Program-made: the position numbers and the translations under genes | Part shown: positions 61,538 through 64,000 of the stretch, one piece after another | Numbering within the stretch: the stretch's first letter is position 1 | Layout: the number at the start of each line of letters is the position of its first letter | Assembly: GCA_036504235.1 (NCBI GenBank) | Contig: DASXVN010000005.1 | Location: 81,713-145,712 of the forward strand | Length of the DNA stretch: 64,000 bases | Direction: 5' to 3' | Source: Zipacnadum sp036504235 | GTDB taxonomy: Bacteria; Armatimonadota; Zipacnadia; Zipacnadales; Zipacnadaceae | The notes under the pieces: model-generated | Seen by the model: the letters and a program-made list of their open reading frames with translations, nothing else | Told to the model about the DNA's origin: nothing | The model's database searches: none

Positions 61538-61626
61538 CGCCGTTCACCCCGGGAGGGGAAGCCCCAGTCCAGCGCATGCCTCTCGGCTAGTTCGCTCCGC
61601 TTGACCTTGCGTCCCTTTGTGGTCAT
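61534..61626 (-). CDS. 30-aa frame coupled to the GT2 gene
   Basis: ATG 61626 has AGGGGAGA about 9 nt upstream. It encodes a basic peptide beginning MTTKGRKVKRSELAERH, and its TGA overlaps the GTG of the glycosyltransferase. Site strength and overlap support translation. It may serve as a coupling leader or be a real micro-protein; no family is recognised. Confidence 0.5.
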   Translation of the reverse strand: MTTKGRKVKRSELAERHALDWGFPSRGERR

Positions 61627-61729
61627 GCCCCAAATCTCCCCTGGACTCAAGCAGCCCCACATATGGGCTGTGGACCACGGCCTCCGCTCGTCTCTTCACC
61701 CCGAGCCGGTTCCGCACCTCCTGAGCATG

Positions 61730-61804
61730 TCATTTCACCGAGGTCAGCGGCGCGGCCAGCCGCTCGAACTGCTCCTCATCAAGGGCCCCCCGCGCCAGCC
61801 GCTT
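61730..61804 (-). pseudogene. SHOCT-like C-terminal fragment
   Basis: A minus-strand frame ends in RLARGALDEEQFERLAAPL then TSVK and a stop. That is close to the short SHOCT pattern (L-x-x-G-x-(I/L)-x-E-E-(E/Q)-(F/Y)-E). No start codon or Shine-Dalgarno precedes it; upstream is a C-rich run. It lies in the 198-bp gap between the PIG-L fusion and the 30-aa frame, which otherwise holds nothing recognisable. Confidence 0.3.
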
Positions 61805-61824
61805 GGGGGAGGGGGTAGGGCCGT

Positions 61825-63933
61825 TTACTCCAGCGGCGACCGCGCGGCCTCCGGTCGCGGCGCGACCAGCGGCGCCGGCAGGGGCGTCTCCAGCACCGCG
61901 CGGGTCACGGTATGGTCCAGATAGCGCCGATTGGAGCGCGTGATTGCCTCCAGCAGCAGGGCGCGATTCTGGGCCACAGCGGCAGGTAAGGTCGTGGTCA
62001 GGGTGGTTCCGCTGGAGGTCCAGGTGAGCGCGCTACGATTCAGGGCGTCGCCCTGGACCGTCACCAGCGTCCCCCCGGCCCGGCGGTTGCAGCTCCAGAC
62101 GGAGACCGCGCCGCGGGCGTCAAGGGCGTGCCCCAGGAGGCTGTACGTCACCGCCGGCGACGCCGGCCCCATCAGGTTGATCGAGAAGCGCCACTGCTCC
62201 GGTCGCGAGAAGATCAGCAGGCTGGCGATGTCGGCGCCCGGCCGGCGGCGCAGGGAGGTCGCCTCCCCGCGCGGATCAGTGAGCGCCAGCAAGCCGTTGC
62301 AGGGACGGTCCGGGCCGACCTCCGCCATGAGTTCATTGCGGCGCACCAGGGCGGCCAGGACCAGGTCCCAGAACGGCCGCTGGCTGTGATACTGGCGGAG
62401 GGCCTCGGCCTTGAGCTTGACCTCGCCCCCGGTGAGGGGCAGCGCGTACCACTTCAGCCCGGAAGCCGCGGCGAGCGCCGCCGGGGGCTGAAGGGCCTCG
62501 CGGGGACGGTACACGGGAGGCGTGGGCCAGTCTGGGTGATGGACGAGGAAGGAGTACAGCCGGGGCACCTTACGGCCCGTCACGGCGCGCTGCAGCAGGG
62601 CCAGCTTGACGAAATCGTAGGTCGCCCAGTGGTCCGGGTGCACGTCAAAGGGCCCGGTGGTGAAGACGTAATCCGGCCGCACCTGCTCCAGCAACTGGCC
62701 CACGTCGGCCAGGACCTGCTGCCCGCAGTAGAGCGCCTGCGGGGTGTAGGAGTTGGCGTACGGGCTTCGGTTTACCCGCGTGTGGGTGGAGGTGTAGGGG
62801 TGCTCGGGCAGCCAGTAGTCCGGCGTCCAGAGCAGGTCCAACCCCCCATTGGGGTAGCCCAGCGTCACCAGCCGGTCCGCGGGGACTCCCAACGTCGCCA
62901 GGGCCGCGGCGCTCTCCTGCAAGCGGATCTTCCCCAGGCGCAGGTACTCGCTCGGCGACCGCCGCACCGCGTTCTCCGCAAAGAGCAGGCCCAACTCCGA
63001 GGCGTCGCCGCTGGTCATCAGCACCACGGTCACCTGCGCCCCCGAGCGCTCGCACTCCTGGATCAGCCCGCCGCAGCCGATCACCTCATCATCGGGATGC
63101 GGGGCGAAGATCAGCACCCGCTCCCCGGGGCCGGGTAGGGGCATGAAAGGCAACTCCAGGCGCAGGCGCATATTGGCGAGATACGCGGGGCGGTTGATGA
63201 TGACGTACGAAAAGCCCCACGCGGACCAGGCCACAAACAAGAGCAGCAGCAGGCGGCGCAGCCACCGGGCCAGCCGCTTGCGTCGCGCTCGGCGGGGCCG
63301 CGCATGACGGCGCTTGGTCATCACCAGCCAGGGGCCCTGCGCGTCCTCGTAGGTGCCGCGCCCCTCAAAGCCCGCCTGTTCGTACAGGTGGCGCGCGGAG
63401 GGGTTGTCCGGCCGCACCTCCAGGCGCACTACCGGCACGTGGTGCTGGCGCAGGTACTCCAGCCCCGCCTCCAGCAGCCGCCGGCCGACGCCCCCGCCTT
63501 GCGCGTCGGGGTGTACGGCGATAGAGAGGATGCGCGAGTCGGAGAACTCGCCGACCTTTTGCGAGCGCAGGAAGCTGATCTTGTCGGCCAGCGCCAGCCG
63601 CAGGGCCCGCACCCGCACCCCGTAGCGGCCAGTCAGCCAGGACCACAGTCCGCGCAGGAGATGCCCGCGCCACACCGCCACGGTGCGCAGCCGGCTGGTG
63701 CGAACGGGGGAGAGCACGTAGCCGACCACGCGCCCCTCTAGCTCCGCAACGCGGAAGGCTTCGGGTTCGGCCTCCAGCGCGAGGTTGAAGACGTCCAGCA
63801 GGGGGGCGTCGGTAGTCAGCGTGCCCGCGACGTGGTCCACGCTCTCGGGAAAGGCAGCCGCAAAAACCGCCGCCACCGCCGGGAGATCGGCGGCGGTAGC
63901 GCGGCGGATGACGATTTCGGGAGGGCTGTTCAT
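61825..63933 (-). CDS. GNAT acetyltransferase - TM - PIG-L deacetylase fusion
   Basis: 702 aa. Residues ~8-205 are a GNAT domain (IRRATAADLPAVAAVF; acetyl-CoA motif HPDAQGGGVGRRLLEAGLEYL; NPSARHLYEQAGF). An Arg-rich stretch and one TM helix (~222-245) follow, then a PIG-L/LmbE domain with zinc motif APHPDDEVIGCGG and the later HPDHWA. A ~130-residue beta tail ends it. The first domain would be cytoplasmic and the deacetylase outside. Likely tailors amino sugars of the surface glycan. Confidence 0.85.
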   Translation of the reverse strand: MNSPPEIVIRRATAADLPAVAAVFAAAFPESVDHVAGTLTTDAPLLDVFNLALEAEPEAFRVAELEGRVVGYVLSPVRTSRLRTVAVWRGHLLRGLWSWLTGRYGVRVRALRLALADKISFLRSQKVGEFSDSRILSIAVHPDAQGGGVGRRLLEAGLEYLRQHHVPVVRLEVRPDNPSARHLYEQAGFEGRGTYEDAQGPWLVMTKRRHARPRRARRKRLARWLRRLLLLLFVAWSAWGFSYVIINRPAYLANMRLRLELPFMPLPGPGERVLIFAPHPDDEVIGCGGLIQECERSGAQVTVVLMTSGDASELGLLFAENAVRRSPSEYLRLGKIRLQESAAALATLGVPADRLVTLGYPNGGLDLLWTPDYWLPEHPYTSTHTRVNRSPYANSYTPQALYCGQQVLADVGQLLEQVRPDYVFTTGPFDVHPDHWATYDFVKLALLQRAVTGRKVPRLYSFLVHHPDWPTPPVYRPREALQPPAALAAASGLKWYALPLTGGEVKLKAEALRQYHSQRPFWDLVLAALVRRNELMAEVGPDRPCNGLLALTDPRGEATSLRRRPGADIASLLIFSRPEQWRFSINLMGPASPAVTYSLLGHALDARGAVSVWSCNRRAGGTLVTVQGDALNRSALTWTSSGTTLTTTLPAAVAQNRALLLEAITRSNRRYLDHTVTRAVLETPLPAPLVAPRPEAARSPLE

Positions 63934-64000
63934 AGTGGCCTTACAAGAAACGCCTGTCGGCCCCCGGCAGTTTCCGACGCCGGAGTCGTTTCCGCGTAGG

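Noticed and set aside
1..64000. tRNA, rRNA, CRISPR array, integrase or IS element
   Set aside because: No T-loop-like motifs, regular spaced repeats or transposase motifs were seen in the few intergenic gaps; only the short GTAGGGG repeats are present.

Overview
The window is about 64 kb of high-GC bacterial DNA. It holds about 46 protein genes plus two very short frames, and I saw no RNA gene or CRISPR array. Pilin-type H-X9-DG domains occur in two genes, large secreted glycoside-active proteins dominate the first half, CBM9-type modules recur, and start codons are ATG/GTG/TTG with strong Shine-Dalgarno sites. Together these suggest Armatimonadota, with Planctomycetota or a related lineage as an alternative. 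This is an inference from gene style; no marker gene is present. No SusC/D pair is seen, which argues against Bacteroidota.

Region 1 (1-24.4 kb) is secreted and envelope proteins. It has a truncated glycosidase with a C-terminal CBM9-like module, a carboxypeptidase-regulatory-repeat protein, a CreD-like membrane protein, a tandem pair of membrane-anchored H-X9-DG proteins, a PepSY-like protein, and four very large proteins for complex glycans. One of those carries a PHP-like fold that has lost its metal ligands. A LacI-type operator precedes the GH42-like gene.

Region 2 (24.5-35.4 kb) has a compact operon of B12-type radical SAM enzyme, SRPBCC cyclase, ketosynthase and methyltransferase. A secreted cupredoxin and a terminator follow. 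Next is a 2-oxo acid/acetoin dehydrogenase operon (E2, E1alpha, E1beta) with a PfkB kinase, facing a divergent class II aldolase-like gene across a palindromic repeat, and then a small secreted protein.

Region 3 (35.6-46.8 kb) is a sugar-utilisation block: beta-helix protein (with a second LacI-type operator), GH35 beta-galactosidase, TIM-barrel protein, membrane-anchored protein, FGGY kinase, DUF6259-like glycosidase and a quinone-type oxidoreductase.

Region 4 (47-64 kb), all on the minus strand, is a cell-surface polysaccharide locus. Thirteen frames from 57784 down to 47075 are almost continuously translationally coupled. They encode two SDR epimerases, a split transketolase, a Zn-type dehydrogenase, a HAD enzyme, an APH-like kinase, three methyltransferases including FkbM, an RmlD-like enzyme, a 52-aa relic and a GT2. 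Upstream are a methyltransferase, an RfaE-like fusion in swapped domain order, another GT2 with a coupled 30-aa leader frame, and a GNAT-TM-PIG-L fusion. The set suggests synthesis, activation and decoration of an unusual sugar or polyol.
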